Assembly: GCA_018267825.1 (NCBI GenBank)
Contig: JAFDXR010000021.1
Location: forward strand, 117,685-181,684
From: Bacteroidota bacterium
GTDB taxonomy: Bacteria; Bacteroidota; Bacteroidia; B-17B0; Aurantibacillaceae
Length of the DNA stretch: 64,000 nt
Reading direction: 5' to 3'
Under the pieces are notes generated by a model. The model was given only the letters and a program-made list of their open reading frames with translations. It was not told where the DNA came from and searched no databases. Position 1 is the stretch's first letter. Each line of letters begins with the position of its first letter. Positions 43,971 through 52,832 of the stretch are shown here, in pieces. The translations under genes and the position numbers were made by a program.

Positions 43971-44443
43971 TTAAAATAAGATACGGAATATACACATTAT
44001 ATCATGGCTTAGAAATGTTGGTAACCGAACATTATGGGCATGGCCTCAATGACCCTGATATAGAAAACAGACGTTTAATTTCTTACCCAAAAGAAAAAGG
44101 CAAACAGGAGGGTTTTAAACTGAATCAGGACGGCAGCAGTTATTATAAAGACGTACATGTACACGATTTGAATAATGCCTATTTTGTCACGACGAAACTA
44201 ATTTACAAAAGTCATGAATTCATCGCATGGGCTTTCAACCCTTCAACAAAGCACTTCACAATTTATACAAAAGATGCCAAAATTGGAGAAAGAATGAATT
44301 TTATCAAGCTATCTGACCGATACATTCAGGAGATTACAATTAGTGAAGTTTCAAAGATTTGGGAGGAGATTACAAAATCCAACCTCAATTTAGCGTTACC
44401 ATCAGATATTGAAACATACCGAGAACTGGATATTAGTATTTGA
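43967..44443 (+). CDS. Probable immunity protein of the upstream toxin-like protein
   Basis: A 158-residue small cytoplasmic protein without a signal peptide. Its ATG overlaps the stop of the toxin-like gene (ATGA), the usual arrangement for a cognate immunity gene. It starts IKIRYGIYTLYHGLEMLVTE, then has alternating strands and a final helix (SEVSKIWEEITKSN). It matches no enzyme family that I can name. Composition is AT-rich like the toxin tail. The immunity role is inferred from size, coupling and position only. Confidence 0.6.
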   Translation: MIKIRYGIYTLYHGLEMLVTEHYGHGLNDPDIENRRLISYPKEKGKQEGFKLNQDGSSYYKDVHVHDLNNAYFVTTKLIYKSHEFIAWAFNPSTKHFTIYTKDAKIGERMNFIKLSDRYIQEITISEVSKIWEEITKSNLNLALPSDIETYRELDISI

Positions 44444-44486
44444 TCTTAATTAACTATGAATCGTTAGATGAAGAAATTCAAAAACC

Positions 44487-44858
44487 ATGACTATTAATTT
44501 AGGATTTTATATTGGCGAAGGCCCTAGTTATGAAGAAAATCATGGAGGAATAAAAATGATTAGTAAGAAATACATTTTCTTATACTTTACAGAGAATCAG
44601 ATGTTCAGAAAAGAAGTGTGGCACTATCTTGACAAGCCCTTTGTTGCATCAAAATATTTTATTCAATTCCAGCAAGAGATAAAAGATGAATCTAAAAGTC
44701 TCTTGTATGGAAACTATACTACAGAAGGAAATATGTTAATAATCAACTACAAGAATTCAATGGGTATTAATGAGGAAGTACTGACAATATTATCTCCGGA
44801 TATTTTAATTAATTCAGATTTAAAAGAATTTCGACAACAGTCTGATATTATACATTAA
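44487..44858 (+). CDS. Small protein of unknown function, possible second immunity gene
   Basis: A 123-residue soluble protein, AT-rich (44641-44700 has 16 G or C in 60 bases). It is predicted mostly beta (LGFYIGEGPSYEE, YIFLYFTENQMFRKEV, LLYGNYTTEGNMLIINYK) and resembles the lipocalin-like small proteins often found in immunity arrays, but I cannot assign a family. No signal peptide. It begins 43 bases after the first small gene. It may be an orphan immunity gene kept after toxin-tip exchange, or a second component of the pair. Confidence 0.5.
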   Translation: MTINLGFYIGEGPSYEENHGGIKMISKKYIFLYFTENQMFRKEVWHYLDKPFVASKYFIQFQQEIKDESKSLLYGNYTTEGNMLIINYKNSMGINEEVLTILSPDILINSDLKEFRQQSDIIH

Positions 44859-44900
44859 AGCTTGATTGCTGTCTGCATGGCGGTGACATCAATATAAAAC

Positions 44901-45272
44901 ATGGTAGATCTAATAGAACAACATAATGAGCTTTTAAGAAGAAGTATTGATTTACTGGAAGCAGCTAAAATACTGGTATCTTCTTTAAAAGACGTGAATA
45001 ATGAAAAAAGAGTAAACACCGCAATTTATGATATAAATAGAATAATAGAATATGCCAACCAGTATTTACAAAACAACAATCTATATTCCCCAAATACATT
45101 CAGATACGATAGCAGTTTAATACACTTAACCGACACGATACGTTATAATGATTTTGGAACTATTCTATCAGAAAATCAATCAAAAGAAAAGGAGAGTATT
45201 TGCCTGGAATTAATCGAAATTGTAAATCAACTCATTATTGCAAATGATACATTAAAACAAATTAATAAGTGA
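44901..45272 (+). CDS. Small helical protein of unknown function, possible immunity-array member
   Basis: A 123-residue all-helical protein (LIEQHNELLRRSIDLLEAA, VNTAIYDINRIIEYANQYL, ICLELIEIVNQLIIANDTL) without signal peptide or membrane segment. It is AT-rich like its two upstream neighbours. Its stop overlaps the GTG start of the 975-residue gene (GTGA), so it is translationally coupled into the surface operon. The function is unknown. Confidence 0.5.
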   Translation: MVDLIEQHNELLRRSIDLLEAAKILVSSLKDVNNEKRVNTAIYDINRIIEYANQYLQNNNLYSPNTFRYDSSLIHLTDTIRYNDFGTILSENQSKEKESICLELIEIVNQLIIANDTLKQINK

Positions 45273-48196
45273 TAAAAACAATAAAAACATATTTATTTTT
45301 CCTTTGCATTTTATTATCGGCCCATCTCTTCTCCCAAAGTGAAGCCGACACCGCCAACCCTCTGGTGAATTATATCATTTCCCTGGATCAGAAGGTGCAG
45401 GATGAACATCGTGAAATAGGAACTCTGGATCCCGACAGCATCAGCTCCCTGCCTATTGGTATTATAAAGCAACTCGGGATCATTAAGTATACCATTTGTG
45501 TAGATAGTGCCACCTGGACGCCCGGTGTCTCCAAATTTTCGGCCTATGCTGCCATTGAAATGCCCGGTACCGGAAAGAAAATGGCCTTTGCTGCTAAGAA
45601 CATCGGTTTCAATCCGAAAGGTGTTTATTCGACCAATAACAGCAAACTGCTGCTCGTGAGTGAACATCATATCAAGATTAGCCCAAAAGTTGTCATGGTG
45701 CTAAAACCCGACGGAACAAATTATGTGGAATGGGATTGCAATGGTTTCAAATCCATAAACCTTAAAGGTTATTTCGAATTCAGCAACACCATGCTCATCC
45801 CTGATCCGGATGTACCACACCCCGACTCTACCGTTCATGCCAGCTTTGAAATACACACCAACGACATTCACAATTTTATTGCGCAGATCAACATGTCGCC
45901 TTTTTGTATCAAGGGCCTGAAAGACTTTACATTTTCGGTAACAGATGCAACGGTCGATATGAGCGAGCTGGCCAATGCACCAAATATGACTTACCCGGCA
46001 GGGTACCCTAATACCAATGGTAGCGATCCGCAATTATGGACAGGATTTTATCTGAAACAATTCAAAATCAAATTACCGAAAGAGATTTCCAAAGGAGAAG
46101 ACCGCATGGAAGTATCGGCCAATAATTTCCTGATCGACAAATTAGGTGTCTCCGGATATTTCCAGGTTACCAACCTCTTCGGGACCAATGAAGGCAGTAT
46201 GAGTGGCTGGGCATTTTCCATCAGTCAGCTGGGCATCAATATCGTTACCAATCACCTCAATGGTGGCAGTATTGCCGGAAGTGTTATTATACCTGTAAAC
46301 GATAATGTGGGGCTGGATTATTCCGCCGCATTCTTTCACAATGATAATACCAATGAAGTCGATTACCAGTTTACCCTTTCTCCCAAAGAGAATCTGTCAG
46401 CATCCGTACTATCCGCCGATCTGGATATCTACCCTACCTCTTCTATCAGTGTAAGCAAGCAGGCCGGCAGCAAATTTAAACCGACTGCTGTGCTCAATGG
46501 AAAGATCTCTTTTGGCAACGGTAATTTCTCTGCGAAACATCTCGATTTTGAGCAGGTTACTATTATATCAGAAGCTCCATACCTTACCAACGGTATTTTC
46601 AGTTTCGTGAACAGCGGCTCCGGCAGCAGCGGTACAAATACCACAACAACAAATCCATCGGGTGGCGGTGATGATCCCAAAGCCGGGAACTTCAGCATCT
46701 CTATTCAAAACATTACCATCGTTATCAGTCAGTCGGCACCGGCTATAGGTGTTACGGCCGGACTCAACTTCATGAGTGAGGGTGGAAACAGCCTGGGTGT
46801 AACAGCTGGCGTTACAGTGCTTACCAAAATAGAGCCGACAGTGGTTGACGGTGTAACACGCAATAAATGGAAATTTGACAGGGTTCGCCTCAACGATATT
46901 GGTATCGATATACAAACACAATCGTTTACCCTCACCGGTTTGATCATGTTCAAAGACAACGATCCCGTATACGGGAAAGGATTCTTTGGCAGTATTTCGT
47001 TTATGATGGAAGGTGTATTAAGCTCTCCGGCAAGTGTTAATGTATGGTTTGGCAAAGTAAACGATTACAGGTATTTCTACGTAGACGGAACAATCCCCTA
47101 CACTGTACCGATTGGTTACGGACTTGCCATTTACCGTTTCATGGGCGGGCTTTATTACCACATGAAACAACCCGGCAATGGGGTTAACCTGGCCACAGGC
47201 TTGTATACACCGGTATTCGGTGCTGCCCAGACCTATATTCCGGACAATACGGTCGGCATCGGATTTAAAGCCGGCATTACCATTGGTACGCTCGGAAGTC
47301 CTAAACCTTTCAACGGCGATGTTGCCCTGGAAGTACAGTTTAACAGCAATGGCGGTTTAAACATGATCAAACTCACGGGCGATGTATTTTTCATGTCCGA
47401 CATCACAGAGCGCTTGAACAAACCAACCAACGAAGTACCTGTACATGGCGGCATGGTGATGCTCTATGATAACATCAACAAATCATTCCATGCCGTGCTG
47501 AGTGTGGATGTGCATTATGCGCCTATAACGGGTGGCGGGCAAACCGTTATACACGCCGAACCAGGTATATGGTATGTATGTGTAGGGAAACCATCCAACC
47601 GCTGTTATATAGATGTAGCCGGCATGGTTCATCTCGATTCTTATTTCATGGTGGGTAATTCCATTGAGCCAATTCCGCCCGTACCTGCCGAAGTGGTGAG
47701 TCTTTTTGGCGGCAACCTGAATTTACCAAATCAGCGTGATGCCAGCCAGTTACAAACCGCACAGGGCATCTGCCTGGGGGCAAGTCTTACCGGGGGTTCC
47801 AGCAAGGAGTATGGTCTCAGCTTCTTTAAAGTGTATGGTAACTTCTCGCTTATTGTTGGTTTTGATGCCATGCTGGCACACTACCCGGCTCAGTACCACT
47901 GCCAGGGCTCTTCCGGCGAATTCGGTTTTCACAACTGGTATCTTACAGGCCAGGTTTATGCGGGTATGCAGGGAGCTGTAGGTGTAAAAGGCGATATTGA
48001 AATTGCAGGGATCAGCCAGAGTTTCGATTTTCAAATCCTCAGTGGCTCGGTAGCTGCTGTGCTCTATGCCCAAATGCCAAAACCATTTTATATGCAAGGG
48101 GCTGTAGCCTGTCATTATAATATATTGAATACCGTACATGGTAGCTTCGATTATGATTTCACTGTGGGTTCCGTTTGTAATATCGTTCAGAATTAA
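45269..48196 (+). CDS. Large exported beta-rich surface protein of unknown function
   Basis: A 975-residue protein starting with GTG, overlapping the previous stop. The signal peptide is IKTIKTYLFFLCILLSAHLFSQ. The body is made of long beta-rich stretches with repeated Gly-Phe-Asn patterns (WAFSISQLGINIVT, LDFEQVTIISEAPYL, GKGFFGSISFMMEGVL, VPIGYGLAIYRFMGGLYYHM) and a Gly/Ser/Thr linker near residue 450. It ends in short barrel-like or groove-like strands (GSFDYDFTVGSVCNI). Six Cys in the last 230 residues may pair. No sorting domain or enzyme motif is seen. It commonly pairs with TANFOR-type genes in my recollection, but I cannot prove homology here. Confidence 0.7.
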   Translation: MIKTIKTYLFFLCILLSAHLFSQSEADTANPLVNYIISLDQKVQDEHREIGTLDPDSISSLPIGIIKQLGIIKYTICVDSATWTPGVSKFSAYAAIEMPGTGKKMAFAAKNIGFNPKGVYSTNNSKLLLVSEHHIKISPKVVMVLKPDGTNYVEWDCNGFKSINLKGYFEFSNTMLIPDPDVPHPDSTVHASFEIHTNDIHNFIAQINMSPFCIKGLKDFTFSVTDATVDMSELANAPNMTYPAGYPNTNGSDPQLWTGFYLKQFKIKLPKEISKGEDRMEVSANNFLIDKLGVSGYFQVTNLFGTNEGSMSGWAFSISQLGINIVTNHLNGGSIAGSVIIPVNDNVGLDYSAAFFHNDNTNEVDYQFTLSPKENLSASVLSADLDIYPTSSISVSKQAGSKFKPTAVLNGKISFGNGNFSAKHLDFEQVTIISEAPYLTNGIFSFVNSGSGSSGTNTTTTNPSGGGDDPKAGNFSISIQNITIVISQSAPAIGVTAGLNFMSEGGNSLGVTAGVTVLTKIEPTVVDGVTRNKWKFDRVRLNDIGIDIQTQSFTLTGLIMFKDNDPVYGKGFFGSISFMMEGVLSSPASVNVWFGKVNDYRYFYVDGTIPYTVPIGYGLAIYRFMGGLYYHMKQPGNGVNLATGLYTPVFGAAQTYIPDNTVGIGFKAGITIGTLGSPKPFNGDVALEVQFNSNGGLNMIKLTGDVFFMSDITERLNKPTNEVPVHGGMVMLYDNINKSFHAVLSVDVHYAPITGGGQTVIHAEPGIWYVCVGKPSNRCYIDVAGMVHLDSYFMVGNSIEPIPPVPAEVVSLFGGNLNLPNQRDASQLQTAQGICLGASLTGGSSKEYGLSFFKVYGNFSLIVGFDAMLAHYPAQYHCQGSSGEFGFHNWYLTGQVYAGMQGAVGVKGDIEIAGISQSFDFQILSGSVAAVLYAQMPKPFYMQGAVACHYNILNTVHGSFDYDFTVGSVCNIVQN

Positions 48197-48199
48197 TTT

Positions 48200-50266
48200 A
48201 TGCGTCAGTATTTCATTTTATTTTTCAGTCTCCTGTCATTAATACCGGCAACGGTTCTGTCACAGAAAAAAGAAGAAGCCGATATTGTGGCTAAGATTTT
48301 TGTCGACAAAAACAAAATCCTGCTCCGTTGGGTACCTGCCAATAAGGAAACCTTTGAATTGGGGAAAAAATACGGCTATACCGTAGATCGTATACAGCTC
48401 GGCGAATTGTTTACCCCAAAAGATACCGGTTCTGCATTTGGTATAGCCACTAAAATAACAACAGCACCCTTGTTGCCGATGGCTGAAAATGACAAAACAT
48501 GGTTGAGCCTCATGAAAAAAGAACCCAATACAGTATTGGTATACCAGGCACTTTACAAAAAAAACAAAGGAACAGACCAGGATCCGAAAGAACGGACTAA
48601 AGCAGAAGAAGCTGCGTTCGGAATGGTACTCCTGAGCTGCGATCTCTCTCTCGACCTGGCAAAAGCCACGGGCCTTTATGCAGAAGATACAGATATTTCG
48701 AAAAACAGCTTTTATTGCTACCGTATCTGGATCAAAACAAAAAACGGTGAAAAATACAAACCCTGCCTGATCAGTGTATCATCAGACGAACTCACCAAAC
48801 TAAAAACCATTAGCGACCTGAAAGGGAAAACAGGCAATAAAGCCGTTAAACTTACGTGGAATGTGAGTGAAAATCAATCGGATTATGCGGCCTACTATTT
48901 CGAACGTTGCACGGATAGTATTCATTTCGAGAGAAGCAATAAAGTACCTTACATTCACCTGACCTCGCAGTACAACCCGGATCTGAAAGAAGGTGTTTAC
49001 AGCGATTCGCTGCCACTCAACAATGTTTATTACTTCTATCGCGTGAGAGGTATATCTCATTTCGGAATCCATGGCCCCCCTTCCAATATCATCAAATGCA
49101 TTGGCAAAAGCGGTTTCAATACTTACCCCTATATCGATAGTGTGACTACCATTAAAAATAAAACGATCGACATTCACTTTCACCTTCCGAATTATGATCT
49201 CAAAAAACTGGCCGGCTTCCAGGTAATCCGTTCAGGAAAAATTGATGGCACTTACGAAAACCTTACACCCAACCTGCTTCCGGCCAATACAAAAGTATTT
49301 ACAGATAAGAAGCCTTTGATGGCCAATTACTATAAAATCATTGCTGTAAACAACGAACGTGACTCATCGGCCTCACATCCTGCACTCGGACAATTGGCTG
49401 ATGAAGAGCCTCCGGCTGTACCTACCGGGCTGAGCGGTAAAATTGATTCAACCGGTAAAGTGATGCTCACCTGGAATAAGAATACAGAGAAAGACCTGAA
49501 AGGTTATCGTTTATATAAAATGAATACGCTGAAGGAAGAACCCGTGGAAATCACCACCAAATTTATCACACAGACCAGTTATGTGGATAGCATTACCCTG
49601 AGCACACTCACCGAAGACATTTACTACACCATCAATGCTGTAGACAACACATTTAATAACAGTCAGCGGGCAACACCGGTTAAATTGAAAAAGCCAGACC
49701 GCATTCCACCGGTGGCAGCACTCATCAAAGGGCTTTCTCATACCGATACAACGATTGTTTTCAGATGGCAGAACAGCACCAGCCGTGATGTTGTAAAAAC
49801 AGAATTATACAGAATCCAGGGTAAACAGAAAATAAAGCTCCGCGAATTCTGCTTCCCTGATACGATAAGCTATTACTGCGATTTCATGATTCAGAATGGA
49901 CAAAGCTATGCTTACGAACTCGTAGTCATCGACGACGATAATAATAAGACCAGCACGATCACAAATCCCCTGTTATTTGAAACAGGTGTTCGTCCGAAAA
50001 TAAAAACCATGAAGGCAGTTGCTAATCTTGAAGCCAAAGTGATCGAACTATCGTGGGAATATCCTGAAAAAGAACTGTATAGTTTTATTCTCTACAAATC
50101 GAAAGGTGACCTTCCTTTTGTTATATACAAAACGCTTAAGCCCGGTCAGTTTACTTTCATTGACAAAGACTTAAGCGTCAGCAATATTTACAGGTATAAA
50201 ATCAAAGCTGTATTCAACTCCGGCGCCGAAAGCATTATCAGCGATGTGGTTGAAGTGAAATACTAA
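48200..50266 (+). CDS. Exported fibronectin type III repeat protein
   Basis: A 688-residue protein with the signal peptide RQYFILFFSLLSLIPATVLSQ. It has about five fibronectin III-like domains, seen as KILLRWVPAN (residue 35), AVKLTWNVSEN (about 215), a domain near 310, GKVMLTWNKNTEKDLKGYRLYK (about 415), FRWQNSTSRDVVKTELYR (about 520) and VIELSWEYPEKELYSFILYK (about 615). It ends SDVVEVKY without a T9SS sorting domain. It starts three bases after the 975-residue gene and ends the operon, its TAA overlapping the stop codon of the convergent hydrolase gene. A structural or binding role at the surface is likely. Confidence 0.8.
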   Translation: MRQYFILFFSLLSLIPATVLSQKKEEADIVAKIFVDKNKILLRWVPANKETFELGKKYGYTVDRIQLGELFTPKDTGSAFGIATKITTAPLLPMAENDKTWLSLMKKEPNTVLVYQALYKKNKGTDQDPKERTKAEEAAFGMVLLSCDLSLDLAKATGLYAEDTDISKNSFYCYRIWIKTKNGEKYKPCLISVSSDELTKLKTISDLKGKTGNKAVKLTWNVSENQSDYAAYYFERCTDSIHFERSNKVPYIHLTSQYNPDLKEGVYSDSLPLNNVYYFYRVRGISHFGIHGPPSNIIKCIGKSGFNTYPYIDSVTTIKNKTIDIHFHLPNYDLKKLAGFQVIRSGKIDGTYENLTPNLLPANTKVFTDKKPLMANYYKIIAVNNERDSSASHPALGQLADEEPPAVPTGLSGKIDSTGKVMLTWNKNTEKDLKGYRLYKMNTLKEEPVEITTKFITQTSYVDSITLSTLTEDIYYTINAVDNTFNNSQRATPVKLKKPDRIPPVAALIKGLSHTDTTIVFRWQNSTSRDVVKTELYRIQGKQKIKLREFCFPDTISYYCDFMIQNGQSYAYELVVIDDDNNKTSTITNPLLFETGVRPKIKTMKAVANLEAKVIELSWEYPEKELYSFILYKSKGDLPFVIYKTLKPGQFTFIDKDLSVSNIYRYKIKAVFNSGAESIISDVVEVKY

Positions 50267-51102
50267 ATACTCTCCAGGCTGAAATGCTCTTTCAGTCTTA
50301 TACCCCGCTCTGTTTGTTCGAGGGAACAGCATTCCATTGCAGGATCGTGTTCGAAGAACAGGGCCCAGTTGTTTTGAGCGGCCTGTTTCAGTAAAGCCTC
50401 TTTTTCCTTGAGTGTGTTTAGCGGGCGTACATCATAGCCCATAACATAAGGCAGTGGAATATGCCCTGTAGATGGAATCAGGTCGGCCATATAGGCCACG
50501 GTAGTATTTTTATAGCTGAGAACAGGCAACATCATGGCCTCTGTATGTCCATTGACTTCATTTATAGAAAATCCTGGTATAAATTCCTTGCTTACATCCA
50601 CAAACTTCAATTGCCCGCTTTCCTGTATCGGTAAAATATTTTCCTTCAGGAAACTGGCTTTCTCCCGTGGATTAGGATTAACAGCCCACTCCCAGTGCTT
50701 TTCATTGCTCCAGTAAGTAGCATTTTTAAAGGCAGGCTCCAGTTTCGTGCGATCGCTGTTGTATTTAATACTGCCGCCGCAATGATCGAAATGCAGGTGT
50801 GTCAGAAACACATCCGTAATATCATCCATGCCAAAGCCATACTTCGCCAGGGACTTTTCCAAAGTATCATCACCATGCAGATAATAATACCCAAAAAACT
50901 TGGCATCCTGTTTATCGCCCATGCCATTATCAACCAGGATCAGACGCTTTCCATCCTGGATGAGCAGGCAGCGCATGGCCCAGCTGCACATATTGTTTTC
51001 GTCGGCGGGATTTGATCGGTTCCATATGGATTTAGGCACTACGCCAAACATAGCACCCCCATCGAGTTTAAAATGCCCGGTATTGATAGAATAAAGTTGC
51101 AT
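50263..51102 (-). CDS. Metallo-beta-lactamase-fold hydrolase
   Basis: A 279-residue MBL-fold protein. The metal motif is complete: THLHFDHCG (HxHxDH, about residues 101-109), a further His in NGHTEAM (about 185) and an Asp in VAYMADLIPS (about 206), with a late His in FFEHDPAM (about 252). The fold and size suit the lactonase/quinone-type MBL subfamily, whose members include quorum-quenching lactonases, but the substrate is unknown. No signal peptide, so it is cytoplasmic. It starts 17 bases after bcp and is probably cotranscribed with it. Its TAG overlaps the TAA of the convergent fibronectin gene. Confidence 0.9.
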   Translation of the reverse strand: MQLYSINTGHFKLDGGAMFGVVPKSIWNRSNPADENNMCSWAMRCLLIQDGKRLILVDNGMGDKQDAKFFGYYYLHGDDTLEKSLAKYGFGMDDITDVFLTHLHFDHCGGSIKYNSDRTKLEPAFKNATYWSNEKHWEWAVNPNPREKASFLKENILPIQESGQLKFVDVSKEFIPGFSINEVNGHTEAMMLPVLSYKNTTVAYMADLIPSTGHIPLPYVMGYDVRPLNTLKEKEALLKQAAQNNWALFFEHDPAMECCSLEQTERGIRLKEHFSLESI

Positions 51103-51119
51103 ATCGTGATGTTTTAATT

Positions 51120-51683
51120 TTATAAACTTAATATCTGCTGAGCATGTTGTTTTGTATCCACATCTTTAATCACATGCTCTATGATGCCCTTTTCATCGAT
51201 CACAAAGGTGGTGCGTATAATACCATCGTAAATCCTGCCCATAAATAATTTGAGCCCCCATACGTCGTATGCCTTTATAATTTTCATATCCGGGTCGGCG
51301 AGCAGTGAAAAAGGCAGATTGAATTTATCTGCAAATTTCTTGTGCGATTTTTCATTATCGGCGCTTACACCAAGTACCACAAAGTTTTTCTTACCCAGCA
51401 GGAGGTGTTCATCGCGCAGACTGCAAGCCTCATTGGTACACGAGGGGGTATTATCTTTCGGGTAAAAGTAAAGGACTACTTTTTTGCCCTTCAACGATTC
51501 GAGGCTGATTACCTTCCCGTTCTGATCCGGTGCCGAAAAAGCCGGTGCTTTATCTCCGGCGGTCAACCCGGTACTATGTCCCACAAATTTGGCTTTAGCT
51601 GGTGCTGCTTTTGGGGCTGTGGTCTTTTTTGCAGCGGCTTTCTTTACTGCCTTTTTTGCGGGTAATTTCTTTGGTGTAGCCAT
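51120..51683 (-). CDS. bcp: Bcp-type thiol peroxidase with a histone-H1-like N-terminal tail
   Basis: A 187-residue thioredoxin-dependent peroxiredoxin of the Bcp/PrxQ group, which reduces hydroperoxides. The peroxidatic Cys is C82 in NTPSCTNEAC, with the resolving Cys C87 five residues on; FYPKDNTPS and VLGVSADNEKSHKKFADKF are family motifs. Typical Bcp proteins are about 150 residues long. Here the first 35 residues are an extra Lys/Ala/Pro-rich tail (PKKLPAKKAVKKAAAKK and on), like the tails of bacterial H1-like proteins. The tail could bind DNA or RNA. It lies nine bases after nth, whose C-terminus is also Lys-rich. Confidence 0.93.
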   Translation of the reverse strand: MATPKKLPAKKAVKKAAAKKTTAPKAAPAKAKFVGHSTGLTAGDKAPAFSAPDQNGKVISLESLKGKKVVLYFYPKDNTPSCTNEACSLRDEHLLLGKKNFVVLGVSADNEKSHKKFADKFNLPFSLLADPDMKIIKAYDVWGLKLFMGRIYDGIIRTTFVIDEKGIIEHVIKDVDTKQHAQQILSL

Positions 51684-51692
51684 AGGGAGTCC

Positions 51693-52367
51693 TTATTTCT
51701 TTTTGACAGGTGTTTTCACTTTTGTTTTTTTAGCCTGTGCCTGAAAATATTTGCACCAGGCTGTAAGCTTGCATTCATCGCATTTGGGCGTTCGCGCCAG
51801 GCAGGTGTAGCGTCCATGCAGGATCAGCCAATGGTGCGCGGTGGCAATATATTGCTCGGGAATATATTTCACAAGCTGTTGCTCGGTCTGCAGCGGTGTT
51901 TTGGCATTCACGGTCAAGCCCAGCCGGGCCGATACCCTGAAAACGTGCGTATCTACTGCCATGGCCGGTTTATCATAAATAACCGAAGCAATAACATTGG
52001 CTGTTTTACGTCCTACTCCGGGCAATTTCACCAGCTGATCTATCTCGCCGGGTATGACACCTTTGAAATCGTTCAGCAGCATATTGGCCATACCAACCAG
52101 GTGCTTTGCTTTATTATTGGGATAACTGATACTCCGGATATAATCAAAAATAACATCGGAGCTGGCAGCGGCCAGGGCTTCGGCATTCGGGTAATCGCGA
52201 AACAGTTTCGGGGTAACCATGTTCACCCGTTTATCGGTACACTGTGCTGATAGAATAACAGCCACCAGCAACTCAAACGGGTTATTGTAATGCAGCTCCG
52301 TTTCGGCAACCGGCACATGCGTTCTGAAATAATCGATAACGCCCTCATATCGTTCCTGACGGGTCAT
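51693..52367 (-). CDS. nth: Endonuclease III (DNA glycosylase/AP lyase)
   Basis: A 224-residue base-excision-repair enzyme that removes oxidised pyrimidines and cuts abasic sites. The helix-hairpin-helix is LPGVGRKTANV with catalytic Lys121, and the catalytic Asp139 is in AVDTHVFRV. The [4Fe-4S] cluster ligands are C189, C196, C199 and C205 with the exact 6-2-5 spacing. The last 15 residues (QAKKTKVKTPVKKK) are a basic tail absent from E. coli Nth (211 residues). It is followed directly by bcp on the same strand. Confidence 0.97.
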   Translation of the reverse strand: MTRQERYEGVIDYFRTHVPVAETELHYNNPFELLVAVILSAQCTDKRVNMVTPKLFRDYPNAEALAAASSDVIFDYIRSISYPNNKAKHLVGMANMLLNDFKGVIPGEIDQLVKLPGVGRKTANVIASVIYDKPAMAVDTHVFRVSARLGLTVNAKTPLQTEQQLVKYIPEQYIATAHHWLILHGRYTCLARTPKCDECKLTAWCKYFQAQAKKTKVKTPVKKK

Positions 52368-52832
52368 AATTTATACACTGATGGGTATAAAAATACACCT
52401 TTTCAGAATGATTCTCCACACTTTCCGATGAGAGAATGTACAAATACTTCCGGATGACAACACCGGAAAACAAATACTTTGTAAAAGAATGCTTAGCTTC
52501 CTACCACTTCGATAAAGCCAATACTCTTGCTTTTCTTGACTTCGAGCGATTTGGAATAGTTGAGAATGTTGTTGATCACATGATCAGCGGGAGAAAAATC
52601 GTCAGCAAGGTTTTCAGCTTGCAGCTTGTTTTCGGTTTCAGAAATTGGAGTTAAAACAAGAGTAGAGGTTTGTTGCATAGGCAGGTTAAAGTGTGTATTA
52701 ATAGTAGTGTTAGTATATGAAACGACACTCTTTCTTCTTTATTGTATGTTTTATAAAAAATTTCCGGTGTCTCCCTTTTTGGCCCCCCGCCTGTAAAAAT
52801 ATGCCCCCTTATAAGGCCTATTTGGGCTTAAA
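52368..52832. other. Gap between nth and the nucleotidyltransferase gene
   Basis: A 465-base stretch between divergent genes. It holds one likely small gene on the minus strand (52493-52678) and the promoter-like TACCTTTG just past its right end. A short plus-strand frame (52436-52654) is judged a shadow. Around 52760-52800 a run of C-rich sequence (tttggccccccgcctg) has no function that I recognise. Confidence 0.5.
52493..52678 (-). CDS. Small 61-residue protein, conserved-type Bacteroidota
   Basis: A short acidic, soluble protein beginning MQQTSTLVLTPISETENKL and containing PADHVINNILNYSKSLEV. Small Bacteroidota proteins with an ILNYSK/ILNFAR helix and similar length are familiar to me, which favours this strand over the overlapping plus-strand frame, but I cannot confirm a family. 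It starts with ATG, lies about 125 bases upstream of nth on the same strand, and could be cotranscribed with it. The function is unknown. Confidence 0.5.
   Translation of the reverse strand: MQQTSTLVLTPISETENKLQAENLADDFSPADHVINNILNYSKSLEVKKSKSIGFIEVVGS

Noticed and set aside
52436..52654. A 72-codon plus-strand frame.
   Set aside because: The overlapping minus-strand frame looks more like a real small Bacteroidota protein, and this one has no supporting features.
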